Shown in pieces: positions 47,475 through 54,483 of a stretch of 64,000 bases of DNA. The position numbers and the translations under genes were made by a program. Source of the stretch: an uncultured Clostridia bacterium (GTDB taxonomy: Bacteria; Bacillota; Clostridia; CAKSNL01; HGM11501); contig CAKSNL010000004.1 of NCBI GenBank assembly GCA_934476235.1, positions 124,001 to 188,000 of the forward strand, given 5' to 3'. The notes beneath the pieces were generated by a model. The model was not told the DNA's origin. It saw only the letters and a program-made list of their open reading frames with translations, and ran no database searches. Each line of letters starts with the position of its first letter. Position 1 is the stretch's first letter.

Positions 47475-47543
47475 GCTTTCAGTAAATGAGATATTGAGAG
47501 GGATACCATTAAACAGAATATTGTAAAGCAGGAGGTATTTAAG

Positions 47544-48539
47544 ATGTATAATGCAAGTGAAAAACGTTACTCAAAGATGAAATATGCCCACTCCGGCAAA
47601 AGCGGACTTAAATTGCCGAGGGTATCGCTCGGGCTGTGGCATAATTTCGGAAATACCGCTTCTTATGATAATATGAAGGCGCTGTGCACAACGGCGTTTG
47701 ACAATGGTATAACCCATTTTGACCTCGCGAATAACTACGGACCCGAACCGGGCAGAGCGGAGATCAATTTCGGGAAAATTCTGAAGGACAATTTCCTTCC
47801 CTACCGTGATGAAATGATAATAAGCACAAAAGCCGGATACGAGATGTGGGACGGGCCCTACGGAAACTGGGGAAGCCGCAAGTACCTGATCGCCAGCCTT
47901 GACCAGAGCTTAAAGAGAATGGACGTTGATTATGTGGATATTTTCTATCACCACAGACCGGACCCGGAAACTCCGCTTGAGGAAACGATGGGCGCCCTTG
48001 ACTATGCCGTTAAGAGCGGAAAGGCGCTTTACGCCGGACTTTCCAACTATAACGGAGAGATGATGGAGCGAGCTGCGGAGATTCTTTCAGAGCTCAAATG
48101 CCCGTTTGTTATAAATCAGAACCGCTATTCGATTTTTGACCGCGCGATTGAGCAGAACGGGCTGAAAAGGAGCGCGGAAAAGAACGGCAAGGGCATAATC
48201 GCATTCAGCCCCCTTGCGCAGGGCACACTTACGGATCGATATCTGAACGGTATCCCGGAGGATAGCCGGATAAAGACGGACGGCAGATTTTTAAAGGCTT
48301 CCATTTTGACCGAGGAGAGACTATCGGAAATTAAACGGCTTAACGAGCTGGCACACCGCCGCGGGCAGACGCTGGCGGAAATGGCGCTCGCCTGGGTGCT
48401 TAAGGATAACGCGGTGACAAGCGTTCTTATCGGTGCGTCAAAGCCCGAGCAGATACTTGACAATATCAAGGCGATAAATAACACCAACTTTACAGAGGCT
48501 GAGCTCCGCGAGATCGATTCGATTTGTGGAATTATATGA
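47544..48539 (+). CDS. Aldo/keto reductase (YghZ-like)
   Basis: 331-residue NADPH-dependent TIM-barrel reductase. The catalytic tetrad is visible: Asp and Tyr in THFDLANNYG, Lys in ISTKAGYEMW, His in IFYHHRPDP. The sequence fits the group that includes E. coli YghZ, an L-glyceraldehyde 3-phosphate reductase (family knowledge; substrate here is unproven). AGGAGG lies before the ATG. Single gene with a terminator shared with the converging small genes. Confidence 0.9.
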   Translation: MYNASEKRYSKMKYAHSGKSGLKLPRVSLGLWHNFGNTASYDNMKALCTTAFDNGITHFDLANNYGPEPGRAEINFGKILKDNFLPYRDEMIISTKAGYEMWDGPYGNWGSRKYLIASLDQSLKRMDVDYVDIFYHHRPDPETPLEETMGALDYAVKSGKALYAGLSNYNGEMMERAAEILSELKCPFVINQNRYSIFDRAIEQNGLKRSAEKNGKGIIAFSPLAQGTLTDRYLNGIPEDSRIKTDGRFLKASILTEERLSEIKRLNELAHRRGQTLAEMALAWVLKDNAVTSVLIGASKPEQILDNIKAINNTNFTEAELREIDSICGII

Positions 48540-48546
48540 TAAAACA

Positions 48547-48578
48547 CCCCGTGATGCAATGCATCACGGGGCTTTTTT
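48547..48578. terminator. Bidirectional terminator, aldo/keto reductase and phase-variable genes
   Basis: CCCCGTGATGC/GCATCACGGGG, loop AAT, then a T-run on the plus strand and TTTT on the minus strand. Confidence 0.85.
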
Positions 48579-48582
48579 AAGT

Positions 48583-48801
48583 TTACAGCCTTGCCAAAAT
48601 TTCCATTCGACGGGCTTTCTGCTCGTCCTCGCTGATATATCCGAGCTCGTAATCCTCGTTTATCAGCTCAAGCTCTTCCTTTAATGTCAGCGTTCCCTTC
48701 TTCTTTTTCCTCCGCAGCGTGAAGTTTATTTGATTTTCTGTTTTTATCTGAGGTTTTATTGTTGTCAGTAACGTTTTACCCTCTGTCCGGAAGCGCGGCA
48801 A
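48583..48801 (-). CDS. SHOCT-like C-terminal frame, continuation of the small membrane protein in +1 frame
   Basis: The open frame covers about 72 codons and ends LKEELELINEDYELGYISEDEQKARRMEILARL, which resembles the short SHOCT domain found at the C-terminus of many small membrane proteins. Its only standard start, TTG 48801, lies inside the upstream gene and has no ribosome binding site. It is therefore more likely the tail of the protein encoded at 48776-48958, reached by a +1 shift at GGG-T-AAA, or the remnant of a broken fusion gene. Confidence 0.5.
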   Translation of the reverse strand: MPRFRTEGKTLLTTIKPQIKTENQINFTLRRKKKKGTLTLKEELELINEDYELGYISEDEQKARRMEILARL

Positions 48802-48958
48802 CCAAAATCATGCCAAATATTCCGGTAAAAAATACCCAAAAGCCGTAGCCGTTATCATAGCCTTTGCTTTCTGCAACGCGGGCAAAATCTATAGCCAGCG
48901 CTATCCATAGTATCCAACCTATTATTCCTATAACCCATAATACACCGTTCATTTCCAT
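48776..48958 (-). CDS. Small two-helix membrane protein under an invertible promoter
   Basis: 60 residues: MEMNGVLWVIGIIGWILWIALAIDFA (helix 1), a short charged loop AESKGYDN, and GYGFWVFFTGIFGMILVAALPD (helix 2). AGGAGGAAG lies 5 bases before ATG 48958. The left inverted repeat of the invertible segment begins just upstream, so in the orientation read here no promoter faces the gene. Homologous-looking proteins often end in a SHOCT domain, which here follows in another frame. Function unknown; small membrane sensors or stress proteins are possibilities. Confidence 0.65.
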   Translation of the reverse strand: MEMNGVLWVIGIIGWILWIALAIDFARVAESKGYDNGYGFWVFFTGIFGMILVAALPDRG

Positions 48959-48993
48959 TTTTTCTTCCTCCTAAAAATTAAATTTTACCACGG

Positions 48994-49010
48994 AATATAC
49001 ATTACGTGGT
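48994..49010 (-). repeat. Left inverted repeat (recombination site L)
   Basis: On the minus strand ACCACGTAATGTATATT, identical to the plus-strand site at 49280-49296. With flanking GTGGT the site is an imperfect palindrome (ACCACGTAA and TTCCGTGGT around TGTATA), the form of a tyrosine recombinase core site. Confidence 0.85.
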
Positions 49011-49279
49011 CTGGAAAAAAATCAACAAGGATTTTTTTCGGACCGGTTTACGAAAAATATTCAAGTTTTTCGTAAACTATGTATACAGGAACCGGCAAAT
49101 GCCGGGTCCGTTCATGCAAAAGACCACGAAAAGAAGACCGATGAAAGCATTTTTTCATCATCGGTCTTAAAACCATGCAAAAAATAATTTTTGCCGATAA
49201 ATATTGACATACTTTTCCAAAAGTAGTATAATAAAAGTACCCTAATTTCGCTTTTCGAGGAAAAGGGCTGCATAAAACT
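49011..49279. mobile_element. Invertible 269-bp promoter segment (phase switch)
   Basis: Bounded by perfect 17-bp inverted repeats and adjacent to a tyrosine recombinase gene. It contains an outward promoter (49204-49232) and hairpins at 49014-49039, 49047-49076 and 49132-49167, but no convincing gene. In the present orientation the promoter faces site R and the recombinase 3' end (OFF); inversion would place it about 45 bp from site L, facing the small membrane protein gene (ON). Confidence 0.75.
49204..49232 (+). promoter_or_regulatory. Consensus promoter inside the invertible segment
   Basis: TTGACA (49204-49209), 17-bp spacer, TATAAT (49227-49232), both boxes perfect. The spacer carries the dyad TACTTTT-CC-AAAAGTA (49210-49225), a possible regulator site. 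Confidence 0.85.
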
Positions 49280-49296
49280 ACCACGTAATGTATATT
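49280..49296 (+). repeat. Right inverted repeat (recombination site R), also a terminator-like hairpin
   Basis: ACCACGTAATGTATATT followed by ATGTGG; CCACGTAAT can pair with ATTATGTGG (one mismatch) and is followed by CTTTTTTCTTTT on the plus strand, so transcripts from the segment's promoter would probably stop here. Confidence 0.8.
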
Positions 49297-49312
49297 ATGT
49301 GGCTTTTTTCTT

Positions 49313-50146
49313 TTATTCCCGCAAAAAGCCGAGCATTTCGATTCTGGAGCGGTGAATCTCCGAAGACTCCGCGGTGTAAATGCGTGTGGTGTTCATGCTG
49401 ACGTGCCCCAGAAGCTCCGAAAGGCGAAGTAAGTCCTTATGCACCTTGTAGTACGTCCGCGCGAAAAGATGGCGGAGGTTGTGCGGGAACACCTTCTTTT
49501 CGGAAACGTTCGCCTTTTTGTAAAGCGCCTTCATGGAGCGCCAGATATAGAACCTGTCAAGCGGTTTCCCCGTTCTCGTTATGAACACAGGACCGCTTTT
49601 TATATTGTTCTTTTTGGCGTATTTGATCAGCATTTTGCAGAGCTTTCCCGGAAGCAGTACCGTGCGGACTCTGCCCTTTAGAGCGACCGTCGCGCGGCGC
49701 AGCATCAGCGCCTCGCACGTGATAAAGCGGATCTCGGAAACGCGCAGCCCGCAGGAGCATGCCGCCTGCATGAGGAGATACAGCCGCTCGCTCTTTTCCT
49801 TCGCAGCGGACAAAAGGCGGTTGTACTCCCCCGCCGTCATCTCCCGCTCCTTATCGGCAAAGCTGCTCCGGGAAAATGTAAGGCTCTTTAATTTTAAATC
49901 GTGCCGCCCGCAGAACGTGAAAAATGAGTTAAGCCCCGCAACCGCGGCGTTCACGCTCGCCGGTGCGCGCGTTGCCTTCATGCGCTCTTTGTAGCCGACC
50001 GCGAGCTCCTTTGTCACCCTTCTCCAGGAGAGGCACTCGGCAAAAAGCCGCACGTCGCGGGCGTATTTTTCAGCGGTAGCCCTCTCCTTCTCGCGTTTAA
50101 TAAGGTCGTTTTTGAAATTTTTTATTTTTTCTTCTGTGATAAACAT
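49313..50146 (-). CDS. Tyrosine recombinase (XerC/D-like), probable invertase of the switch
   Basis: 277 residues with an N-terminal SAM-like DNA-binding domain (about 1-85) and a complete catalytic domain: Arg135 in CGLRVSEI, Lys157 in LKGR, His222 and Arg225 in HNLRH, His248 in LGH and nucleophile Tyr257 in TRIYT. GGGGTGAG lies before ATG 50146. Its stop is 17 bases from site R, and no phage or transposon genes surround it, so the inverted repeats are its most probable substrates. Whether it also acts elsewhere cannot be seen. Confidence 0.9.
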   Translation of the reverse strand: MFITEEKIKNFKNDLIKREKERATAEKYARDVRLFAECLSWRRVTKELAVGYKERMKATRAPASVNAAVAGLNSFFTFCGRHDLKLKSLTFSRSSFADKEREMTAGEYNRLLSAAKEKSERLYLLMQAACSCGLRVSEIRFITCEALMLRRATVALKGRVRTVLLPGKLCKMLIKYAKKNNIKSGPVFITRTGKPLDRFYIWRSMKALYKKANVSEKKVFPHNLRHLFARTYYKVHKDLLRLSELLGHVSMNTTRIYTAESSEIHRSRIEMLGFLRE

Positions 50147-50199
50147 TCTCTCACCCCGTGAACCATTTTACCACAGATGCGACCGACATCGAAAGTCAG

Positions 50200-50470
50200 T
50201 GACGGGCGGGTTGCGTGAATACGGTGTGTGCGCCGAAAAATCCTCCCGGTTTTTATTGCATAAAAACCACCCTCCTTTAGCAAGGAGGGCATTTAAAGGC
50301 TCCCTTGCTTAAAGGGAGCTGGGTTTTCCGGAGGGAAACTCTGAGGGATTTTTCAATCATTTCCGCTGCGGCTCTCCTCGCGCCTTTAGTTCTTGATGAG
50401 TCCTCCGGACTCGAATTCATTGCCTCAGCGCCGCTTCGCTGCCTTTAGCTCTCGAGGGCTTTAAATTCCG
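50200..50470. repeat. Composite repeat tract D
   Basis: Contains CGAAAAATCCTCCC, CCTCCTTTAGCAAGGAGGGC (hairpin), GGCTCCCTTGCTTAAAGGGAG (hairpin) and ACTCTGAGGGATTT, units shared with tracts at 39.4 and 43.0-43.5 kb. No gene in 50147-50626 apart from these. Confidence 0.75.
50364..50460 (+). repeat. 97-bp dispersed repeat, copy 2
   Basis: Nine mismatches to 43388-43484, no gaps. Confidence 0.9.
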
Positions 50471-50626
50471 CTCACTGCTTTTTTTCTGTGCATACGCCAA
50501 GGACTTGCACCCTTGCCAAATGACAAAAAAATAAAGAAAAAATCTTAACGAAGAGCAAAAAAACAAAGGCGGAGTGTTTAACGCGGTGCTATAATGTGGA
50601 AAAACAAGAGTGACGGGGGAATAAAA

Positions 50627-51625
50627 ATGGAAAGAAATCAGGATCCGGCAAAACACACACTAAAAATGATCAGAGCGGTCAAACCGTCAATGCGCTTTGC
50701 GGGTGAGGACTTTAAAAAGTGGCAGAAGGACGCGCGCGAAAAGCTCGTTGAGCTTTTGGGCATGCCGGAGCCGGCGGAGGACGACAAGCTTTTGATTGAA
50801 TTTGAAAAGGACGGCGAAAACTACCGCGAGACCCGTTTCACCTTCCAGAGCGAGGAAGGCTATTTTGTTCCGGCGCACCTTCTGGTGCCGAACGGCGCAA
50901 AGGGCAAAATCCCGGTCGTTATCTGCCTTCAGGGACATTCCACCGGCATGCACATTTCGCTCGGGCGCCCGAAATATCCCGGCGATAAAGAGACCATTTC
51001 CGGAGGAGACCGCGACTTTGCGGTCGGAGCGCTGGAAAAAGGCTTCGCGGCGCTCACAATAGAGCAGCGCGGAATGGGCGAATCCGGCGGAACGGAGCGC
51101 GGTCCGGCATGCCAGCTTCACACCATGGCAAACCTTCTTATCGGCAGAACGACCATCGGCGAGCGCGTTTTGGATATCTCACGCGCAATTGATGTTCTTA
51201 TAAAGCATTTTGACTGCATTGATTCCGGCAACATAATCTGCCTCGGCAATTCCGGCGGCGGAACGGCGACATTTTATGCCGCATGCTATGACGAGCGCAT
51301 TAAGACCGCTATTCCGAGCTGCGCATTCGCAAGCTATGACGATTCGATAGCCGCTATGCTCCACTGCACCTGCAACTTTATCCCGAACATCAGAAACTAC
51401 TTTGACATGGGCGACCTTTCGGGACTCATTGCACCGAGAAACCTTATCATCGTGTCCGGAAAGGATGACCCCATATTCCCCATTGATTCGGCGAAAAAAT
51501 GCTTTGAAATTACAAAGTCGCTTTACGCGAACACCGACGGGAAGGCGGTCCACGTTATCGGGAATGAAGGGCACCGCTTCTATAAAAAAGCCGCGTGGGA
51601 AGCTTACGACGAAATTACAAAATAA
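50627..51625 (+). CDS. Alpha/beta hydrolase (acetyl-esterase-like)
   Basis: 332 residues from ATG 50627, just after a GGGGGA site. Alpha/beta hydrolase fold: oxyanion region VVICLQGHSTGMH, nucleophile elbow CLGNSGGGTATF (Ser), Asp in VSGKDDPIFP and His in GNEGHRFYKKAAWEAY. The layout resembles bacterial acetyl xylan or glucuronoyl esterase-related families (abhydrolase_7 group). No signal peptide, so it acts inside the cell. The substrate is probably an acylated sugar or peptide ester, not decidable. The following gene has its own promoter. Confidence 0.8.
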   Translation: MERNQDPAKHTLKMIRAVKPSMRFAGEDFKKWQKDAREKLVELLGMPEPAEDDKLLIEFEKDGENYRETRFTFQSEEGYFVPAHLLVPNGAKGKIPVVICLQGHSTGMHISLGRPKYPGDKETISGGDRDFAVGALEKGFAALTIEQRGMGESGGTERGPACQLHTMANLLIGRTTIGERVLDISRAIDVLIKHFDCIDSGNIICLGNSGGGTATFYAACYDERIKTAIPSCAFASYDDSIAAMLHCTCNFIPNIRNYFDMGDLSGLIAPRNLIIVSGKDDPIFPIDSAKKCFEITKSLYANTDGKAVHVIGNEGHRFYKKAAWEAYDEITK

Positions 51626-51626
51626 C

Positions 51627-51655
51627 TTGCAATTATGCCTCCTTTATGCTACAAT
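51627..51655 (+). promoter_or_regulatory. Promoter of the Dabb gene
   Basis: TTGCAA (51627-51632), 17-bp spacer, TACAAT (51650-51655). Confidence 0.6.
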
Positions 51656-51675
51656 AACCTAAAGGGGGCATTTTT

Positions 51676-51981
51676 ATGGTAAAGCATATAATACTCTGGA
51701 ACCTTAAAGCGTCATATTCCAACAGTGAAAAGGAAGAAATCAGGAAAAACATCAAGCGCTCTCTTGAAGGTCTTAAGGGCAAGATTCCCGGACTTATTGA
51801 CATCAGGGTGCAGACAGAGCACCTTCCCTCCTCCACCGCAGATCTGATGCTGGATTCAACATTTGAAAGCGCCGAGGCGCTTGCCGGCTATTCGGTTCAC
51901 CCCGAGCATGTTAAGGTCGCGGACACGATCGTCCGCCCGCATACAGAGAGGCGCGCCTGCCTCGACTTTGAAATTAAATAA
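51676..51981 (+). CDS. Dabb-domain (stress-responsive alpha/beta barrel) protein
   Basis: 101 residues beginning MVKHIILWNLKASYS, with IPGLIDIRVQTEHLPSSTADLMLDSTFESAEALAGYSVHPEHVKVAD, the hallmark of the dimeric alpha/beta-barrel (Dabb) family. Members occur as stress-response proteins and as small-molecule enzymes; the function here is open. AAGGGGG precedes the ATG. The pnuC leader starts just after its stop. Confidence 0.88.
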   Translation: MVKHIILWNLKASYSNSEKEEIRKNIKRSLEGLKGKIPGLIDIRVQTEHLPSSTADLMLDSTFESAEALAGYSVHPEHVKVADTIVRPHTERRACLDFEIK

Positions 51982-51990
51982 ACAAAACTG

Positions 51991-52060
51991 CCACCGGGTA
52001 GAAGCATTCGCTTGCACATCGTTAGGTCACAGAAGATGTGCGGACGGGTGCTTATTTTTT
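51991..52060 (+). ncRNA. Structured leader RNA upstream of pnuC (riboswitch candidate)
   Basis: Two nested stems: P1 AAGCATTCG (52002-52010) with CGGGTGCTT (52045-52053, two G-T pairs) and P2 GCACATC (52014-52020) with GATGTGC (52035-52041), 14-base loop GTTAGGTCACAGAA. P1 is followed by ATTTTTTATT, so it can act as terminator. CACC (51992-51995) can pair with GGTG (52047-52050), an exclusive alternative. NAD+-sensing riboswitches upstream of pnuC are known; I cannot say that this is one of those classes. Confidence 0.55.
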
Positions 52061-52075
52061 ATTAAGGAGGACAAC

Positions 52076-52756
52076 ATGAATCACTATTTTACAAAACCCG
52101 AGGTCGCGCTCTGGAGCGTCTCCGCAGCAGCTATCGTCTTATCATTTGCCGTGTTTGACGGCAAAAGCTATCTGACGCTTGCCGCGTCGCTCGTCGGAGT
52201 CACCTCGATCATCGTTAACGCCAAGGGAAATCCGATAGGTCAGGGGCTGATGATAGTATTCAGCCTGCTCTACGGCATTATTTCGTACGGCTTTTCGTAT
52301 TACGGCGAAATGATAACCTATCTCGGTATGACGATGCCGATGTCGGTCTATGCGCTCGTCGCGTGGCTGAAAAACCCGTACAAGGGCAACAAAAGCGAGG
52401 TCAGGGTGTGTTCGCTCAATAATAAAAACCGCATTATCATGTGGGTGTCGGCAATAATTGTAACCACGATTTTTTATTTTATTTTAGAGGCGTTTGACAC
52501 GGCGAATATCGTTCCGAGCACCGTTTCGGTAACGACGAGCTTTTTGGCGGTCTATTTAACCGGTCAGAGAACGCCGTACTTCGCGCTCGCCTATGCCGCG
52601 AATGACGTTGTGCTCATCATTTTATGGAGCCTTGCCTCGATTGTCGATCCGGGTTATATCTCCGTTGTCGAGTGCTTTGCGGCTTTCCTTGCAAACGATA
52701 TTTATGGATTTATTTCATGGAAGAAAATTGAGCAAAGACAGAAAATTAATGCTTGA
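52076..52756 (+). CDS. pnuC: Nicotinamide riboside transporter PnuC family
   Basis: 226 residues from ATG 52076 with AAGGAGG upstream. Seven hydrophobic helices, and the family features WLKNPYKGNK (usually WxxNP), YLTGQRTPYFALAYAANDVVLIILW and AFLANDIYGFISWKK. PnuC proteins move nicotinamide riboside or, in variants, other vitamins such as thiamine or riboflavin by facilitated diffusion. The leader before it suggests control by the vitamin or cofactor concerned; NAD precursor uptake is most likely. Confidence 0.9.
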   Translation: MNHYFTKPEVALWSVSAAAIVLSFAVFDGKSYLTLAASLVGVTSIIVNAKGNPIGQGLMIVFSLLYGIISYGFSYYGEMITYLGMTMPMSVYALVAWLKNPYKGNKSEVRVCSLNNKNRIIMWVSAIIVTTIFYFILEAFDTANIVPSTVSVTTSFLAVYLTGQRTPYFALAYAANDVVLIILWSLASIVDPGYISVVECFAAFLANDIYGFISWKKIEQRQKINA

Positions 52757-52799
52757 AAAAGCGCACCGTCTGTGGTAGTATAGATATCGGAGTGATTGT

Positions 52800-53438
52800 A
52801 TGAAAATAATACACAAAAGCCGCGGACGCAAGTTAAGCGACGGGCAGAAAATTTTAATATCGCTCGGCATCCTTCTTTTGGGAGTCGCGCTCGGCGCATT
52901 TTCAAAATATCTTGACGGGGGAAAGCTCCCCTTTATTCTCCGCGAGATCAATTATTTGCTTGATATAAATAATTTTCTCGGCGGGATTGCGCCGTGGATA
53001 CTGCTCGGACTGTGCATTTCGGTTTTCAGCAGAACGCCGTTAAGAGCGGCGGTGAACACGTTTTTGTTCTTCGCCGGAATGGTCTCGGCATATTACCTTT
53101 ATTCATACTTTGTTTTGGGGTTCTATCCCGAGCGCTATGCGTTCATCTGGATCGTGTTCACATTAATGAGCCCGTTTCTGGCGTTCGGAACGTGGTTTTC
53201 CAAGGAAAAAGGCGTTGTGCCGATAATAATTTCGGCGTTCATATTGGCGCTTTTAATTAACACTGCGTTCAGCTACGGGCTTTACTACATTGCGGTGACG
53301 AAGCTTTTAAATGCGCTGATATTTGTTATCGCAGCGATAATTCTGCGGAGGAACGCGTCCGAAACGTCAATTATGCTGGCGCTGGCACTCATTTTAGCAA
53401 TTATAATGCGCTTTGCGCTGCCATATCAGATATGGTGA
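52800..53438 (+). CDS. Multi-helix membrane protein of unknown function
   Basis: 212 residues: basic start KIIHKSRGRKLSDGQK and about six hydrophobic segments (LISLGILLLGVALGAFSKY, WILLGLCISVFS, FLFFAGMVSAYYLYSYFVLGF, FIWIVFTLMSPFLAF, VPIIISAFILALLINTAFSYGLYY, LIFVIAAIIL/MLALALILAIIM). CGGAG precedes the ATG. Conserved-looking RYAFIWIVFTLMSP between helices. I do not recognise a functional family. It sits between pnuC and a nuclease-fold gene, with only short gaps. Confidence 0.7.
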   Translation: MKIIHKSRGRKLSDGQKILISLGILLLGVALGAFSKYLDGGKLPFILREINYLLDINNFLGGIAPWILLGLCISVFSRTPLRAAVNTFLFFAGMVSAYYLYSYFVLGFYPERYAFIWIVFTLMSPFLAFGTWFSKEKGVVPIIISAFILALLINTAFSYGLYYIAVTKLLNALIFVIAAIILRRNASETSIMLALALILAIIMRFALPYQIW

Positions 53439-53454
53439 GAAAGGAAGTATTAAA

Positions 53455-54201
53455 ATGCCGAAAGTTATAACCTTTAACATCAGATATACCGACGACCCGG
53501 ACGGAAACTCCATTGCCGAGCGCGCGCCGAGGCTTAAAAAGGTCATTGACGGGCGCGACCCCGACCTTATCGGCTTTCAGGAGTGCACGCCCGCCTGGAT
53601 GGAATTTATCGAAAAATACTGGGGAGCGGACTATGAGATAATAAATCAGTACCGCGCGCACCACAGCTTGGAGTCCACCCCGATTTTATACAAGCGCGGC
53701 AAGTTCGAGTGCCTTAAAAAAGGCTGGTTCTGGCTGTCGGACACTCCGGAAAAAGAGTCCGGCGGATGGGACGAGTGCGGCTGCTACAGAATCTGCTGCT
53801 ACGCCGTTTTAAAGTGCAAATCGTGCGGAAAGACCTTAACTTTCATGAACACGCATTTCGGCTTCGGCGACGAAAATCAGGTAAAGAGCGCCAAGCTCAT
53901 CAAGGCAAAGAGCGGGAAAATTTCGGACGCTCCGGCGTTTTGCACGGGCGACTTTAACATGACTCCCGAAAAAATCGGATATAAGACGATGACGGAGTTT
54001 TTCACGGACGTCAACGCCGTGACGGAGAAGGACTTTAACACCACCTATCACGGGTACGACAAAAACCATACCGGCGAGCACATTGACTATTGCTTTGCAG
54101 ATAAGCGCATTAAGCCGGTGTCGTCCAAGGTGATATATGACCTTGTGGACGGCAAGTTCCCGTCCGACCACTACGGAATCGAATTTAAGATAGAGGTATA
54201 A
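53455..54201 (+). CDS. Endonuclease/exonuclease/phosphatase family protein
   Basis: 248 residues from ATG 53455 (AAAGGAAG upstream). EEP-fold metal-dependent hydrolase: ITFNIRYTDDPDG, DLIGFQE (metal Glu), NTHFGFG (His), CTGDFNM (Asp, Asn), HIDYCFA and the final SDHYGI (Asp-His). No signal peptide. Family members hydrolyse nucleic acids, phosphoinositides or sphingomyelin; the intracellular single-domain form here cannot be assigned. Probably cotranscribed with the preceding membrane protein (16-base gap). Confidence 0.88.
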   Translation: MPKVITFNIRYTDDPDGNSIAERAPRLKKVIDGRDPDLIGFQECTPAWMEFIEKYWGADYEIINQYRAHHSLESTPILYKRGKFECLKKGWFWLSDTPEKESGGWDECGCYRICCYAVLKCKSCGKTLTFMNTHFGFGDENQVKSAKLIKAKSGKISDAPAFCTGDFNMTPEKIGYKTMTEFFTDVNAVTEKDFNTTYHGYDKNHTGEHIDYCFADKRIKPVSSKVIYDLVDGKFPSDHYGIEFKIEV

Positions 54202-54483
54202 AGAAACGGAAGGCGTTAGCCGGTCCGTGATAAGAAAGTATCGGTTTTGCGTAAAAAGCACTGTAACCTTAAGGTTACAGTGCTTTTATATTTTGTTTCT
54301 GAAAAGTAATGCGCAAAACTGCCATGGGCATCATAAAAGCAAAATTTTTTGATGAAGTGCAAGGCAAAAAAGCGAAAAATCCTGACGGATTTTAAGCTTT
54401 TTTAACATAGCAATTCGCGAAAAAGATGCTTTTAGGACGTTACTGTTTTATTACGGGACGGCTTTAAGCCTTCCGTTTCTTTA
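54198..54483. repeat. Inverted 34-bp repeats between converging genes
   Basis: ATAAAGAAACGGAAGGC (from 54198) is repeated inverted at 54467-54483, and the match continues imperfectly to 54232 and 54449. Each copy can also fold on itself (ACGGA...TCCGT; GGCTT/AAGCC). Between them are the palindrome at 54254-54287 and a GGTTTTGCG/CGCAAAAC pair (54243; 54312). No gene. Confidence 0.6.
54254..54287. terminator. Bidirectional terminator
   Basis: 34-bp perfect palindrome (AAAAGCACTGTAACCTT and complement), T-rich after it on the plus strand. Confidence 0.8.

Noticed and set aside
49048..49284. 78-codon minus-strand frame inside the invertible segment
   Set aside because: It covers hairpins and the promoter itself, starts inside site R and has no ribosome binding site; treated as chance.
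49313..50146. Reading the recombinase as a prophage or integron integrase
   Set aside because: No phage genes, att-like tRNA duplication or gene cassettes are nearby; the adjacent inverted repeats explain it better.
51991..52060. Calling the pnuC leader a TPP, FMN, THF or preQ1 riboswitch
   Set aside because: The conserved cores of those classes are absent; only a short GTAG...ATTCGC resemblance to the THF class was seen, without its second half.
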